Counted from the first letter of the stretch, positions 16,412 to 23,127 are shown. The stretch is 43,909 nt of DNA from Ardenticatenales bacterium (GCA_030593075.1 JAUVHW010000003.1:1-43909); one strand, 5' to 3'. A program made the numbers and translations. Notes: a model not told the origin generated them from the letters alone.

Positions 16412-16618
16412 ATGGGTGAGGTAATTATTGTCGGTGCCATCTGTGGGAACTGCGGGGTGGCAACCGCTCTCCGCATCACCAGGGAAGCTGAACCGCAGCA
16501 ATTCCCCGTGGTTGTTCCTGTTGAGTGGGCACGGCAAGCGCTGGAGTGTCGGCGGTGCGACGGCCGTGTCCGCATCGCCACCGAGCCGGTAGCCCCCACG
16601 CCAGCGGAGGCGAGCTGA
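16412..16618 (+). CDS. 68-residue zinc-ribbon protein
   Basis: Two CxxC pairs (CGNC near residue 11 and CRRC near residue 46) flank a beta-like middle. This is a rubredoxin-like zinc ribbon. Coupled to the HNH gene by a TGATG overlap. Confidence 0.65.
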   Translation: MGEVIIVGAICGNCGVATALRITREAEPQQFPVVVPVEWARQALECRRCDGRVRIATEPVAPTPAEAS

Positions 16619-17055
16619 TGAGAACGGCCCAAGACGTGCGGTTCTGGTCGAAGGTGGCGAAGGGCACAACCGATGAGTGCTGGCCTTGGCAAGGCTACAC
16701 CGTCAAGGGTTACGGGTACTTCTCATTGGGCGGCTACGCCAAGGTAAGAGCGCACCGCTACAGCTATGAGCAGTTGGTGGGGCCCATCCTTGAAGGGCTA
16801 GAGATAGATCACCTTTGTCGGGTGCCAGTCTGTGTAAACCCCGCCCACCTAGAAGCCGTGACTCATCGCGAAAACGTGCTACGCGGTAATAGCCCGAGTG
16901 CGTTGGCCTCAAAGGTCACTCATTGCCCGCAGGGGCATCCATATGACGAAGTGAATACCCTGTTCCGGACTTTGGGCTGGCGGGAGTGTCGCATCTGTCG
17001 TCGCGGGCGGCGGCGAGAGTGGTGGCAACGCCGAAAGGAGAAGCTGGTCGCATGA
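16618..17055 (+). CDS. HNH homing-type endonuclease
   Basis: 145 residues. A FW-KV...CWPW...GYGYFS opening and AHR are followed by the HNH core: IDHLCRVPVCVNPAHLEAVTHRENVLRG (residues about 60-90). The C-terminal zinc site is HCPQGHPYDE...CRIC. This is the HNH_3 arrangement of free-standing phage homing endonucleases. A paralogue with the same layout is at 31850. It sits 352 bases upstream of the structured RNA region, which deserves attention since such enzymes often accompany mobile introns. It overlaps the next gene by 4 bases. Confidence 0.85.
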   Translation: MRTAQDVRFWSKVAKGTTDECWPWQGYTVKGYGYFSLGGYAKVRAHRYSYEQLVGPILEGLEIDHLCRVPVCVNPAHLEAVTHRENVLRGNSPSALASKVTHCPQGHPYDEVNTLFRTLGWRECRICRRGRRREWWQRRKEKLVA

Positions 17056-17246
17056 CCGAGCTAGAGCCGACGCTGAAGGAGTTACTAGAGCGCGAGCTGA
17101 GGGGCGTCTTTGGAAGCCACCCGATCCCCAGTTCCGCTCCCCTGTCACGGCGACGGGGGCTAGAGCAGAAGTACGCCGAGCTGTACCAGCGGTTGGTGGC
17201 CATTGGGGCCAAGCCACAACTGAGAAGGAGGTATCGGCATGCCTAG
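17052..17246 (+). CDS. 64-residue helical protein
   Basis: The charged helix-forming sequence (MTELEPTLKELLERELRG, LEQKYAELYQRLVAI) has no cysteines. It begins in an ATGA overlap with the HNH gene and ends in the recurring ATGCCTAG stop/start overlap with the next gene. Function unknown. Confidence 0.6.
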   Translation: MTELEPTLKELLERELRGVFGSHPIPSSAPLSRRRGLEQKYAELYQRLVAIGAKPQLRRRYRHA

Positions 17247-17406
17247 CTGCCGGCACTGGTGGATCATCGCCACCCCGAACGGCGTCACCAGCCGCGGGAT
17301 CTGCAAGCGATGCGGGGCAGAGCGCGACTACCCCAACGCCGGCCGGGACCTGTCCCCGCGCAACCGGCCCTCACAGGTCGAGCGGGTGCTGGAGGTGGCA
17401 CCATGA
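17239..17406 (+). CDS. 55-residue CRHWW zinc-finger protein
   Basis: The sequence (SCRHWWIIATPNGVTSRGICKRCGAERDYPNA) has three cysteines plus His for one zinc site. It matches a small family common in phages and some high-GC bacteria, with the signature H-W-I-PNG-TS-G-CK-CG. It starts in an ATGCCTAG overlap. It is the last protein gene before the structured RNA region. Confidence 0.7.
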   Translation: MPSCRHWWIIATPNGVTSRGICKRCGAERDYPNAGRDLSPRNRPSQVERVLEVAP

Positions 17407-17980
17407 CGTTCCTCAGAGATCCCGTAGGTCGGAGGCTTGCCTCCTGTTTACCTGCGTGGCCTGCGGGATCTCTCGGTTGCGTCAAGGATGACGCCTCCGC
17501 AGTCTGGCCCCCCGGCGGGTCTCCCCCGCCACCAGTCCCCGCTGGGGGGTCGCTTGGGACATGGACGGGAGAGGACATGCGATGAGAGCCGTTGTCGTGC
17601 AGGACCCAGCGAAGCCGCGGCAATGTTCCTGCCCACCGATAAGGGGAGAGATACCCCACCGCGCTCATCGTCCTCTCCCGCCCGCGCCTCAGGCTTGGGA
17701 CTTAGACGCCGGGGAACAACACGAGAGGCCACCTGCCCCCGTGCACACGGCGGGCTTACTCGTGCCCCGGCGTCTGCGTCTCAGGCTCAGAGCGGAGGGC
17801 GTGATGGGGTTAGCTGATGGGTTCCCCTCGTTCGGCCAGCCTACACACGCTCTCCGCCCTGCGCCCGAAGGCTCGGGCCAGAGCGTGGGAGGAGGGTACA
17901 GGTATGCGCAGGCGGTGAAACCCGCCAGAGACAGCAGAAGGCCCGGCACCACTCGGGCGTCGGGCCTCCACATCCACTAC
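17407..17980 (+). ncRNA. Large highly structured noncoding RNA (about 570 nt)
   Basis: No convincing protein is found here, but most of the sequence folds locally. Helices: 17415-17430/17458-17473 (16 pairs, two G-U) capped by hairpin 17431-17444 with a CUUG loop; 17479-17483/17490-17494; 17506-17513/17544-17551 capped by 17514-17519/17525-17530; 17566-17576 plus 17581-17586 with 17664-17680 (17 pairs, 4-base bulge) enclosing 17599-17604/17627-17632 and 17643-17646/17654-17657; 17703-17714/17765-17776 enclosing 17720-17725/17759-17764 and 17735-17742/17747-17755; 17792-17803/17846-17857; 17863-17868/17873-17878; 17911-17915/17922-17926; 17939-17947/17959-17967. A possible pseudoknot pairs 17451-17456 with 17907-17912. 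Size and ornate fold recall phage RNAs such as GOLLD and ROOL; membership is untested. Confidence 0.75.
17939..17967 (+). terminator. 3'-terminal GC hairpin of the structured RNA
   Basis: Seven perfect pairs plus two (17939-17947 with 17959-17967) close a GC-rich loop. This is the last strong helix before the ribosome binding site at 17983. No T-tract follows, so it is more likely an RNA 3' boundary or processing signal than an intrinsic terminator. Confidence 0.35.
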
Positions 17981-17995
17981 CTAGGAGATTAGCAG

Positions 17996-18217
17996 ATGGA
18001 GACTGAGAATGGAACCCCCCGCGTACCTGATGCCCATCGTGTTCGCCTTCCTCGGGTGGGCGTTCGTAATGCGCGACTTCGTGCGAGGGCGCTAGGCCTC
18101 CTCGCCGCCACTGCCGCCGGAGTCCACCTGGGCTTCCTGGGCGGTGGCCCGCGCAGGCGCAACCGTGAGGACTGCGGCGAGGGGCGGCTGGAAGATGACG
18201 TGCTGTTCGATGCCTAG
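17996..18217 (+). CDS. Alternative 73-codon ORF after the RNA
   Basis: The ATG has AGGAG (17983-17987) at ideal spacing, and the stop forms the recurring ATGCCTAG overlap with the next gene. Third codon positions are unbiased in the first half and GC-rich only after about 18096. The first half therefore looks non-coding and is probably a shadow of the 18009 microprotein. Either this or 18009-18095, or both, may be translated. Confidence 0.3.
   Translation: METENGTPRVPDAHRVRLPRVGVRNARLRARALGLLAATAAGVHLGFLGGGPRRRNREDCGEGRLEDDVLFDA
18009..18095 (+). CDS. 28-residue membrane microprotein
   Basis: The sequence (MEPPAYLMPIVFAFLGWAFVM then RDFVRGR) is a single hydrophobic helix with a basic tail, like the 22802 microprotein. 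25 of its 28 sense codons end in G or C, matching the genome's coding bias, whereas the overlapping 17996 frame does not. It lies directly downstream of the structured RNA. Confidence 0.5.
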   Translation: MEPPAYLMPIVFAFLGWAFVMRDFVRGR

Positions 18218-18404
18218 CCGCAAGGCCCAGCGCGACGCAGAACTCGTGCGGCAGGGTGCCGAGCGGCGGCTGGCGAAGAAGCCGAAGGCCTGCGAGTGCG
18301 GGCATGGGCGCGGGGCGCACGCCATTCTTACCGCTAAGTGCCAAAGTGGGCGAGGTCGCCGCACTCTCTGCGACTGCCCCGGCTACCAGGAGGCGAAGTC
18401 ATGA
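18210..18404 (+). CDS. 64-residue Cys-rich basic protein
   Basis: The start is in an ATGCCTAG overlap. An alternative ATG at 18195 or GTG at 18144 would lengthen it. A basic helix is followed by CECGHGRGAH...C...CDCPGY, which gives one zinc site. The end overlaps the next gene by 4 bases. Function unknown. Confidence 0.6.
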   Translation: MPSRKAQRDAELVRQGAERRLAKKPKACECGHGRGAHAILTAKCQSGRGRRTLCDCPGYQEAKS

Positions 18405-18976
18405 CGAACGGTGAAGCGACGCCAACATACACCAAGCGCACAGAAGGCGGCTCCTGTGCCGACGGCCCGGCCACCGGCTTGGCCTCGCGCAGGGACGGCA
18501 GAGATGGGCGTACCGTGCTGCTCGTTGCAGAGATGGTGGGCACCGCCAGCCAGGGAGATCGCGGCAAGGTGGGCAACGAGCTACTCGACCACCTCGACAC
18601 CCTGCCGCAGCCTGCGGTGGACGTGGACGCGCTGAAACAGGTGCAGCGAGCCTTTGCTGCCGCAACGGAAGAGGGCATCACTGAGAAGGGGCGGCTGGAG
18701 AATGTCTGCCTAGTGCTGGCAGAGATGCGCTGCGACCTAGAAGCCCAGCAGCCCCCGGCCCCTGGCGTGGTGGAGGCGCTGGAGAATATCTACAAGAAGG
18801 CTGAGATGTGGGCGTCACCTTGGGGCACGTTGCCGAGCGCTTGGGGGAGCGTGCGTGACTGGGCTGACGAAGCACTGGCCGCCCTCCGCCCCGCCCAGGG
18901 TGCCAGCCTGCAACGCTCTAGTTGTCCGGGCTGTGGGCACCCGGAGTGCGACGCAGAGCCGAAGGGTGCCGAGTGA
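18401..18976 (+). CDS. Hypothetical protein with C-terminal zinc knuckle
   Basis: 191 residues: a low-complexity N-terminus, a helical middle (residues 60-160, including VDALKQVQRAFAAATEEG and VVEALENIYKKAEMW), and a terminal CPGCGHPEC zinc motif. Coupled at both ends (ATGA, TGATG). No family recognised. Confidence 0.6.
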   Translation: MTNGEATPTYTKRTEGGSCADGPATGLASRRDGRDGRTVLLVAEMVGTASQGDRGKVGNELLDHLDTLPQPAVDVDALKQVQRAFAAATEEGITEKGRLENVCLVLAEMRCDLEAQQPPAPGVVEALENIYKKAEMWASPWGTLPSAWGSVRDWADEALAALRPAQGASLQRSSCPGCGHPECDAEPKGAE

Positions 18977-19185
18977 TGGAGGCGCCCAAGGCCGAGCGCG
19001 TCGAGGAACTCTGGGTAGATCGGGCGGAGCGCCTGAGCGATGAGATGCAGCGTGCGGATCACTACGACCTCTACGACGCAGAGGAGAACGAGCGCGTGGC
19101 CCGCGAGCTATGGGCCTCGCTGCCTGCGTCCTTCCACAAGCACGTCAAGAAGATACTCACGGCAGAGACAGGAGGAGAACGATGA
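18976..19185 (+). CDS. 69-residue acidic helical protein
   Basis: Charged helices (KAERVEELWVDRAERLSDEMQ, ENERVARELWASL). It overlaps the annealing-protein-like gene by 4 bases and may be its small partner. No motif recognised. Confidence 0.6.
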   Translation: MEAPKAERVEELWVDRAERLSDEMQRADHYDLYDAEENERVARELWASLPASFHKHVKKILTAETGGER

Positions 19186-19973
19186 CGACTGATCAAGAAG
19201 CATTGGTGGTTCGCCCAACGGGTGAACAGGGCCTGGTCAACGTGGAGTTTGCCATGCAGGAATGGGAGGCGTATCAAGAGCTCACCCGCCGCCTGCTAGA
19301 CAAGAAGACCGACTACCAGAAGATCGGCAAGGGCGAGTTCAAGAAGAAGTCTGCGTGGCGGAAGTACGCCCGCGCCTTCAACCTCTCATCCGAAGTGGTG
19401 AGAGAGGAGATAGAGCGGGACGCGGATCACTACCCCGTCTTTGCCAGAGTGGTAGTGAGGACAACCGACCCCGCTGGACGTTTCCAGGAAGCCGACCAGG
19501 AGTGCCATATCACGGAGCGGTGCTGCGATGGGCGTGTTGGCAAGTCCTGCTACAAGGCGCGGTACGATAGCCACACCTGCTGTACCTCGACGTGCGATGG
19601 CAAGACCCACTTCTCTCATCCGGGAGACTTGGTAGCCACGGCCACTACTCGCGCAAAGAACCGCTCCATCAGCGACCTCATTGGCGCTGGCGAGGTGAGC
19701 GCCGAGGAGATGACGGACCCCCCGAACGGTAGCGCCACCCCTAAAAAGGCGGCTCCCCGTGAGGCAGAGCCGGTTGACGCTGCCGCCGACCCCAACAAGG
19801 CGCGGCACGATCTCAAGCAGATGCTGGACGCCAAGTACCCCGACGAACAGGAGCGCGTGCAGTGGATGGAGGAGAACGCGCCGACCGGGGTACGCGGCAC
19901 CAACGTCATGATCGGCGACATGAGCGACGCCGGGGTGGACGCTGCCCTGGCGGTGCTGGGCAACGCCGACTAG
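19182..19973 (+). CDS. Putative DNA-recombination protein, single-strand-annealing-like
   Basis: 263 residues after an AGGAGG site. KKSAWRKYARAFNLS (residues about 50-65), the region VFARVVVRTTDPAGRFQEADQEC, and the motif TRAKNRSISDLIGAGEVSAEEM (residues about 162-185) follow the order and feel of Rad52/ERF/RecT-type annealing proteins. In those the last motif helps bind DNA. It has an extra Cys cluster (CC...SC...CCTSTC) that may bind zinc. RusA, encoded nearby, would resolve the products. The family link is by motif similarity only. Confidence 0.5.
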   Translation: MTTDQEALVVRPTGEQGLVNVEFAMQEWEAYQELTRRLLDKKTDYQKIGKGEFKKKSAWRKYARAFNLSSEVVREEIERDADHYPVFARVVVRTTDPAGRFQEADQECHITERCCDGRVGKSCYKARYDSHTCCTSTCDGKTHFSHPGDLVATATTRAKNRSISDLIGAGEVSAEEMTDPPNGSATPKKAAPREAEPVDAAADPNKARHDLKQMLDAKYPDEQERVQWMEENAPTGVRGTNVMIGDMSDAGVDAALAVLGNAD

Positions 19974-19999
19974 CCCGCGAAAGGAGCGGCACGGATGCC

Positions 20000-20227
20000 A
20001 TGACACGCTGGAAGACGTACAAGTGCGGTAGCTGCCGGGGCTACGGCGTCGTCTCTGTTTACTCAGCCGAGGACTTCCTAGGGGCCGGCGACTGTGAGTG
20101 CAACGGCGGCACCGTCTCGGTATCCGAGAACGACCGGCTCGCTGTGTACCCCGGCGGCCCGTTCCTAGGCTCCTGGCCGGGCAAGTTCGCGGAGCTACCG
20201 GAGTCCGCGCTGGTGCGTAATGCCTGA
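20000..20227 (+). CDS. 75-residue zinc protein of a common phage family
   Basis: ATG 20000 after AAAGGAG. CGSCRGYGVVSVYS...CECNGG is a DnaJ-like zinc knuckle, followed by the typical end SENDRLAVYPGGPFLGSWPG. It ends in an ATGCCTGA overlap with the next gene. The family is widespread in phages, function unknown. Confidence 0.7.
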   Translation: MTRWKTYKCGSCRGYGVVSVYSAEDFLGAGDCECNGGTVSVSENDRLAVYPGGPFLGSWPGKFAELPESALVRNA

Positions 20228-20459
20228 GACCCAGCGTACCCCCGCCGAGCTGCTGGCCGCGGTGCAGGAGCTAGATGGCCCGCTGCGCGAGTTCCGGCGG
20301 TTTCTCCACATCGCCGAGGCCGTCCTGCTCCCGCTGCTGGAGTATGCAGCGCACACCTGCGCCGCCTGCGAGGTGGGGCTGTGCGAGGAGAAGCTGCGGC
20401 TACGCGCCACCGCCCTGCGCGCCGTGGACGCCGCACTGGGGGCGCCTGATGGCAGCTGA
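20220..20459 (+). CDS. 79-residue helical protein
   Basis: A Leu-rich helical protein (ELLAAVQELDGPLREFRRFLHIAEAVLLPLLEYA) with CAAC and a later Cys. Starts in an ATGCCTGA overlap and overlaps the next gene by 11 bases. Function unknown. Confidence 0.6.
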   Translation: MPETQRTPAELLAAVQELDGPLREFRRFLHIAEAVLLPLLEYAAHTCAACEVGLCEEKLRLRATALRAVDAALGAPDGS

Positions 20460-20784
20460 GTCATTCACCGTGAGAACCCAGACCAACACGGAGACCTGTG
20501 AGCACTGCGACGGCCACGGCACGATCTCCCGCAAGTGCTGTACCCCCGCAGACCTGGAGAGCGCCCCAGAACACCCGCTTAATGATGACGACCTGTGGCG
20601 GAGCGGCATCACCTTCCGAGTTAAGCAGTGCAAGGAGTGTGGCCAGTTGTGGGGCATCCGCCACCAGTACGACCCAGGTTCTGGCTCCGATAACATCGTG
20701 GCGCCGCTGAACAACGACGACCCTCGTGCGTTCTTCCACCACGGAGAAGAACCCCGGCGCAGACCGGACGGGCGCTATGCCTAG
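20449..20784 (+). CDS. 111-residue zinc-binding protein
   Basis: Has CEHCDGHGTISRKCC and CKECG, a DnaJ-like zinc arrangement similar to the 20000 gene. A charged tail ends in the ATGCCTAG overlap with rusA. Probably structural or regulatory; no enzyme motif. Confidence 0.6.
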   Translation: MAAESFTVRTQTNTETCEHCDGHGTISRKCCTPADLESAPEHPLNDDDLWRSGITFRVKQCKECGQLWGIRHQYDPGSGSDNIVAPLNNDDPRAFFHHGEEPRRRPDGRYA

Positions 20785-21217
20785 GCTGCCGTTCACCGCG
20801 TTCGTTCGCGGCGTCCCTGCGCCGAAGGGGAGCGTCAGCGGCTTCGTCAACAAGAAGACGGGCGGCGTCAACATCACAGAGAAGCGCGGCTCGCCACAAA
20901 AGACATGGCAGGCGGCGGTCCAGTTCGTTCTCGGTGAGGAGTGGGCCGGCCCACCGCTGGATGAGGCGGTCGCCGTGACGCTGGCGTTCGGCTTCCAGCG
21001 ACCCAAGAGCGTGACTGCCAAGAAGCGCCCACACCACACGGTTAAGCCGGACGTAGACAAGCTGGCGCGTGGCTGTCTGGACGCCATGACCGGCATCGTC
21101 TTTAGGGACGACTCTCAGGTGGCCGTCCTGATGAGCAGCAAGAGCTACGACTTCAAGGAGCCGGGGGTGCGCATCGACGTGTACGCGCTGCCCGCGCAGC
21201 CCGCAGAAGGGAAGTGA
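20777..21217 (+). CDS. rusA: RusA-family Holliday junction resolvase
   Basis: 146 residues, near the usual RusA length. The family core reads KPDVDKLARGCLDAMTGIVFRDDSQV (residues about 90-115), with catalytic aspartates D92, D94 and D111/D112. The N-terminal FVRGVPAPKGS strand is typical. It cuts four-way junctions made during recombination-dependent replication or packaging. Starts in an ATGCCTAG overlap. Confidence 0.9.
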   Translation: MPRLPFTAFVRGVPAPKGSVSGFVNKKTGGVNITEKRGSPQKTWQAAVQFVLGEEWAGPPLDEAVAVTLAFGFQRPKSVTAKKRPHHTVKPDVDKLARGCLDAMTGIVFRDDSQVAVLMSSKSYDFKEPGVRIDVYALPAQPAEGK

Positions 21218-21221
21218 GCGC

Positions 21222-21482
21222 ATGGCAACCCCCCAACGCTGGTATGTGGTCTGCTGCGTTCAGCCGTGGTCCTCGCTGGAGGTTATGGCGAGCTTTGGTG
21301 CATGGAAGCACAGCGCTGCGATGCAAGAGCCCGACCACGAACTTGGCCAGCCTGTGGGCTACTTAGCCGTGTTCAACACCAGGGAAGAGGCGGTGCAGTG
21401 GCGTGAAGGCACCCAGGTGCTGGAGATCATAGCCGCCCCGGCGGAGGCGAGGCCAGGGGCCGCTGAAGGAGGTACATCGTGA
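21222..21482 (+). CDS. 86-residue hypothetical protein
   Basis: Mixed alpha/beta (QRWYVVCCVQPWSSLEVMASFGAW, YLAVFNTREEAVQWREG), 4 bases after rusA. It ends inside the ribosome site region of the next gene with a 4-base GTGA overlap. Family not recognised. Confidence 0.6.
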   Translation: MATPQRWYVVCCVQPWSSLEVMASFGAWKHSAAMQEPDHELGQPVGYLAVFNTREEAVQWREGTQVLEIIAAPAEARPGAAEGGTS

Positions 21483-21655
21483 ACATATTCCTGGGGTGCG
21501 TCGCAGGTTACATGGGTATGGCGGCGATCATGGCGCTGCTTCAGCTAGCACAGGGCACGATCCGCGAGCGCACGCGCTGGGATCTAGCGGAGAGCGTTGT
21601 CGTGGGTAGTATCTTCGCGGGCTTCGCCATGGCCCTGTTCTTCGGAGGCCGCTGA
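21479..21655 (+). CDS. 58-residue two-helix membrane protein
   Basis: GTG start after a perfect AAGGAGGT site (21466-21473). Two hydrophobic segments (residues 3-23 and 39-56) are separated by a charged loop (TIRERTRWDLAES). Topology fits a holin or antiholin. It is directly followed by frames for two more membrane peptides and a transglycosylase-like protein. Confidence 0.65.
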   Translation: MNIFLGCVAGYMGMAAIMALLQLAQGTIRERTRWDLAESVVVGSIFAGFAMALFFGGR

Positions 21656-21703
21656 CTGAGTGCCCGCGCTGCGCTCCTGGGCCTGTGCCTGGGAGTGGCG
21701 CTG

Positions 21704-22312
21704 ATGCTGAACGGAGGGAACGATGGAATACCTGGTATTGGGACTGCTCCTCGGGTTCTGTGTGGGGACGGTGACGGGGGGCGAGTACGTGCTGTGGCTG
21801 GTGCGCAAGGCGAACAGGAGGCCCTAGATGTCACCGCTAGAAACTGGGTTTCTGGTCGCATGGACACTGCTGGGCGCGATGATGCTCGCGCAACTCCTGT
21901 TCTCCCTGTTCGTGTGGATCGGGAAGCAGTGGCCGCGACGCCGACGGTGGCCGAAGCAGGAGTTCCCAGGCCGCCTGAAGATCACAATATCAGGACAGCC
22001 AATAGCCCTGACGGGATCGCCGGTGGGGGGGATAGAGACCTCGCCGCCGCCATCCAGTTCTGGGCCGCCCACTATGGGGTCTCAGCCGCCGAGCTCGAAG
22101 GAATAGCATGGTGCGAGTCAACATTTGGCCAAGATCCAGCCGCCTACGCGCCAGGTGCGCTTCACGAGGGCGCTTTTCAATTCGAGCACCAGACCTGGCT
22201 GGGCACCCCGCCGGGACAGCGCGGGGAGAGCGCCTACAACGACTGGTACGCAGCCGAGGGTGCGGCCTACTACCTCTCCATCGGGGAGCGGTGGCGCTGG
22301 CCTCGGTGCTGA
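21704..22312 (+). CDS. Lytic transglycosylase-like protein (start uncertain)
   Basis: The domain occupies the last 95 residues: AAIQFWAAHYGVSAAELEGIAWCESTFG (catalytic Glu expected in CESTF), then HEGAFQFEHQTW and AAYYLSIGERWRWPRC. This is the SLT/lysozyme-like pattern of enzymes that cut peptidoglycan glycan strands. ATG 21704 has GGGAG at 21691. A CTG at 21656 with GGAGG seven bases upstream would add a signal-peptide-like stretch (SARAALLGLCLGVALML). ATG 21857 is another option. The first part overlaps two membrane ORFs in another frame. Confidence 0.65.
   Translation: MLNGGNDGIPGIGTAPRVLCGDGDGGRVRAVAGAQGEQEALDVTARNWVSGRMDTAGRDDARATPVLPVRVDREAVAATPTVAEAGVPRPPEDHNIRTANSPDGIAGGGDRDLAAAIQFWAAHYGVSAAELEGIAWCESTFGQDPAAYAPGALHEGAFQFEHQTWLGTPPGQRGESAYNDWYAAEGAAYYLSIGERWRWPRC
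21723..21827 (+). CDS. 34-residue membrane microprotein nested in the transglycosylase frame
   Basis: ATG 21723 follows GGAGGG. The sequence (MEYLVLGLLLGFCVGTVTGGEYVLWLVRKANRRP) is one hydrophobic helix with a basic end. It is directly followed by the next ORF's ATG in the same frame. It would be a lysis accessory or small holin. Confidence 0.55.
   Translation: MEYLVLGLLLGFCVGTVTGGEYVLWLVRKANRRP
21828..22106 (+). CDS. 92-residue single-pass membrane protein nested in the transglycosylase gene
   Basis: ATG 21828 is preceded by AGGAGG (21816-21821). A transmembrane helix (TGFLVAWTLLGAMMLAQLLFSLFVW) is followed by a basic stretch and a Pro/Ser-rich tail. It reads in a different frame from the transglycosylase over nearly its full length. 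Spanin-like nesting is known in lysis cassettes, but no lipobox is visible. Confidence 0.6.
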   Translation: MSPLETGFLVAWTLLGAMMLAQLLFSLFVWIGKQWPRRRRWPKQEFPGRLKITISGQPIALTGSPVGGIETSPPPSSSGPPTMGSQPPSSKE

Positions 22313-22324
22313 TAGGAGGATGAG

Positions 22325-22495
22325 ATGTACAGACTGACACCCACGGGCCGTGTTCGGCACATGGTGGACGACGGTAGCATCGCGCTTTGTGGCGTGTACG
22401 CGGCGTGGACGCCCATTGCCAATGAGCGCGACTACTCCGTCTGTCGGCGCTGCCTTGCCCGCGCCCCGCAGCCTGCCACGGAGGAGGGGGCATGA
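22325..22495 (+). CDS. 56-residue zinc protein
   Basis: ATG 22325 after AGGAGG. A Cys near residue 22 and CRRC at residues 40-43 give a partial zinc site; the sequence (RHMVDDGSIALCGVYAAWTP) resembles small phage HNH-associated or DUF-type zinc proteins. It overlaps the next gene by 4 bases. Confidence 0.6.
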   Translation: MYRLTPTGRVRHMVDDGSIALCGVYAAWTPIANERDYSVCRRCLARAPQPATEEGA

Positions 22496-22716
22496 GCGAA
22501 TTCAACCAACTAGCTGGCACAGTCGAGGCATATCTCAGCGATAATACGGGGCGCTCGGAGAGGTGGCCCATTGTGGAACGAGAAGATGGGGGCCTTCTGG
22601 TCGATCACCGCCTGATGAGGCGCGGCTTTCCGTATGAGGCCACCATGGCTGGAGAGCGCGTGGTACTTGTCAGCCCAGCGGACGGTGTTGTGGACATGTA
22701 CGAGGATGGGCCATGA
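22492..22716 (+). CDS. 74-residue hypothetical protein
   Basis: A beta-rich acidic protein (RWPIVEREDGGLLVDHRLMRRGFPYEATMAGERVVLVSPADGVVDMYEDG). Coupled at both ends by ATGA overlaps. No family recognised. Confidence 0.6.
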   Translation: MSEFNQLAGTVEAYLSDNTGRSERWPIVEREDGGLLVDHRLMRRGFPYEATMAGERVVLVSPADGVVDMYEDGP

Positions 22717-22805
22717 TCCGCATCCCACCGCCGCACGATGTCCGAGTCGCCCGTGGCCTGCGAGGCTGGCTGCTCCGGCTGCTGTACCGGGTGTTCGGGC
22801 CATGA
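22713..22805 (+). CDS. 30-residue basic microprotein
   Basis: ATGA overlaps at both ends. The product (VRVARGLRGWLLRLLYRVFG) is an amphipathic basic helix that could bind membrane or nucleic acid. Kept because of its tight fit in the operon. Confidence 0.45.
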   Translation: MIRIPPPHDVRVARGLRGWLLRLLYRVFGP

Positions 22806-22882
22806 GCGAACTAGAGTTCCTCGCCGCCGCGATCGCCGCGTTCGGCCTACTGCCCCTGGCGCTGTGGGCCTGGAGGATGTGA
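22802..22882 (+). CDS. 26-residue membrane microprotein
   Basis: The sequence (MSELEFLAAAIAAFGLLPLALWAWRM) is a single hydrophobic helix. Its stop overlaps the next ATG by one base. One of several one-helix microproteins in this operon. Confidence 0.5.
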   Translation: MSELEFLAAAIAAFGLLPLALWAWRM

Positions 22883-23127
22883 TGGGGGAGCAAAGTATCG
22901 AGGAGGCGTGGGCTGCGCTGAACCAAGAATTGCGTGACGCTTCGCTGACAACGTGGCCTGCTGTCACCGTCTCAACGGTGCGCCACAAGGCCCGCGAGTT
23001 TGCTCTGGCCGTGTTAGCTGAAGGCACGCCACCTAAGCATCGCAACATCATCGATAAGTCTCCGCCCACTTACGAATGGCGCAACGAACTCCGCGCCCGC
23101 ATCGAAGCCCTAGGAGGCAAGCAATGA
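22882..23127 (+). CDS. 81-residue helical protein
   Basis: Charged helical sequence (IEEAWAALNQELRDAS, VRHKAREFALAVLAEG, YEWRNELRARIEALGG). No zinc or catalytic motif. It overlaps the next ORF by 4 bases. Confidence 0.6.
   Translation: MGEQSIEEAWAALNQELRDASLTTWPAVTVSTVRHKAREFALAVLAEGTPPKHRNIIDKSPPTYEWRNELRARIEALGGKQ

Noticed and set aside
17403-17585. 60-codon ORF starting in an ATGA overlap after the 17239 gene
   Set aside because: Almost all of it lies in strong RNA helices, its composition (Pro/Gly/Cys runs) is unlike neighbouring proteins, and no motif is seen. It may still be translated as a leader.
17407-17980. Group I/II intron, RNase P RNA or tmRNA
   Set aside because: The conserved cores of these RNAs were not seen, and the flanking genes look complete rather than split. 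A covariance search could overturn this.
17561-17992. 143-codon and other long frames through the structured region
   Set aside because: Several frames stay open only because of high GC. They cross all helices, lack ribosome sites and look like no protein family.
22108-22323. 71-codon ORF beginning MVRVNIWPRSS
   Set aside because: Out-of-frame shadow of the transglycosylase domain; Arg-rich with no ribosome site.
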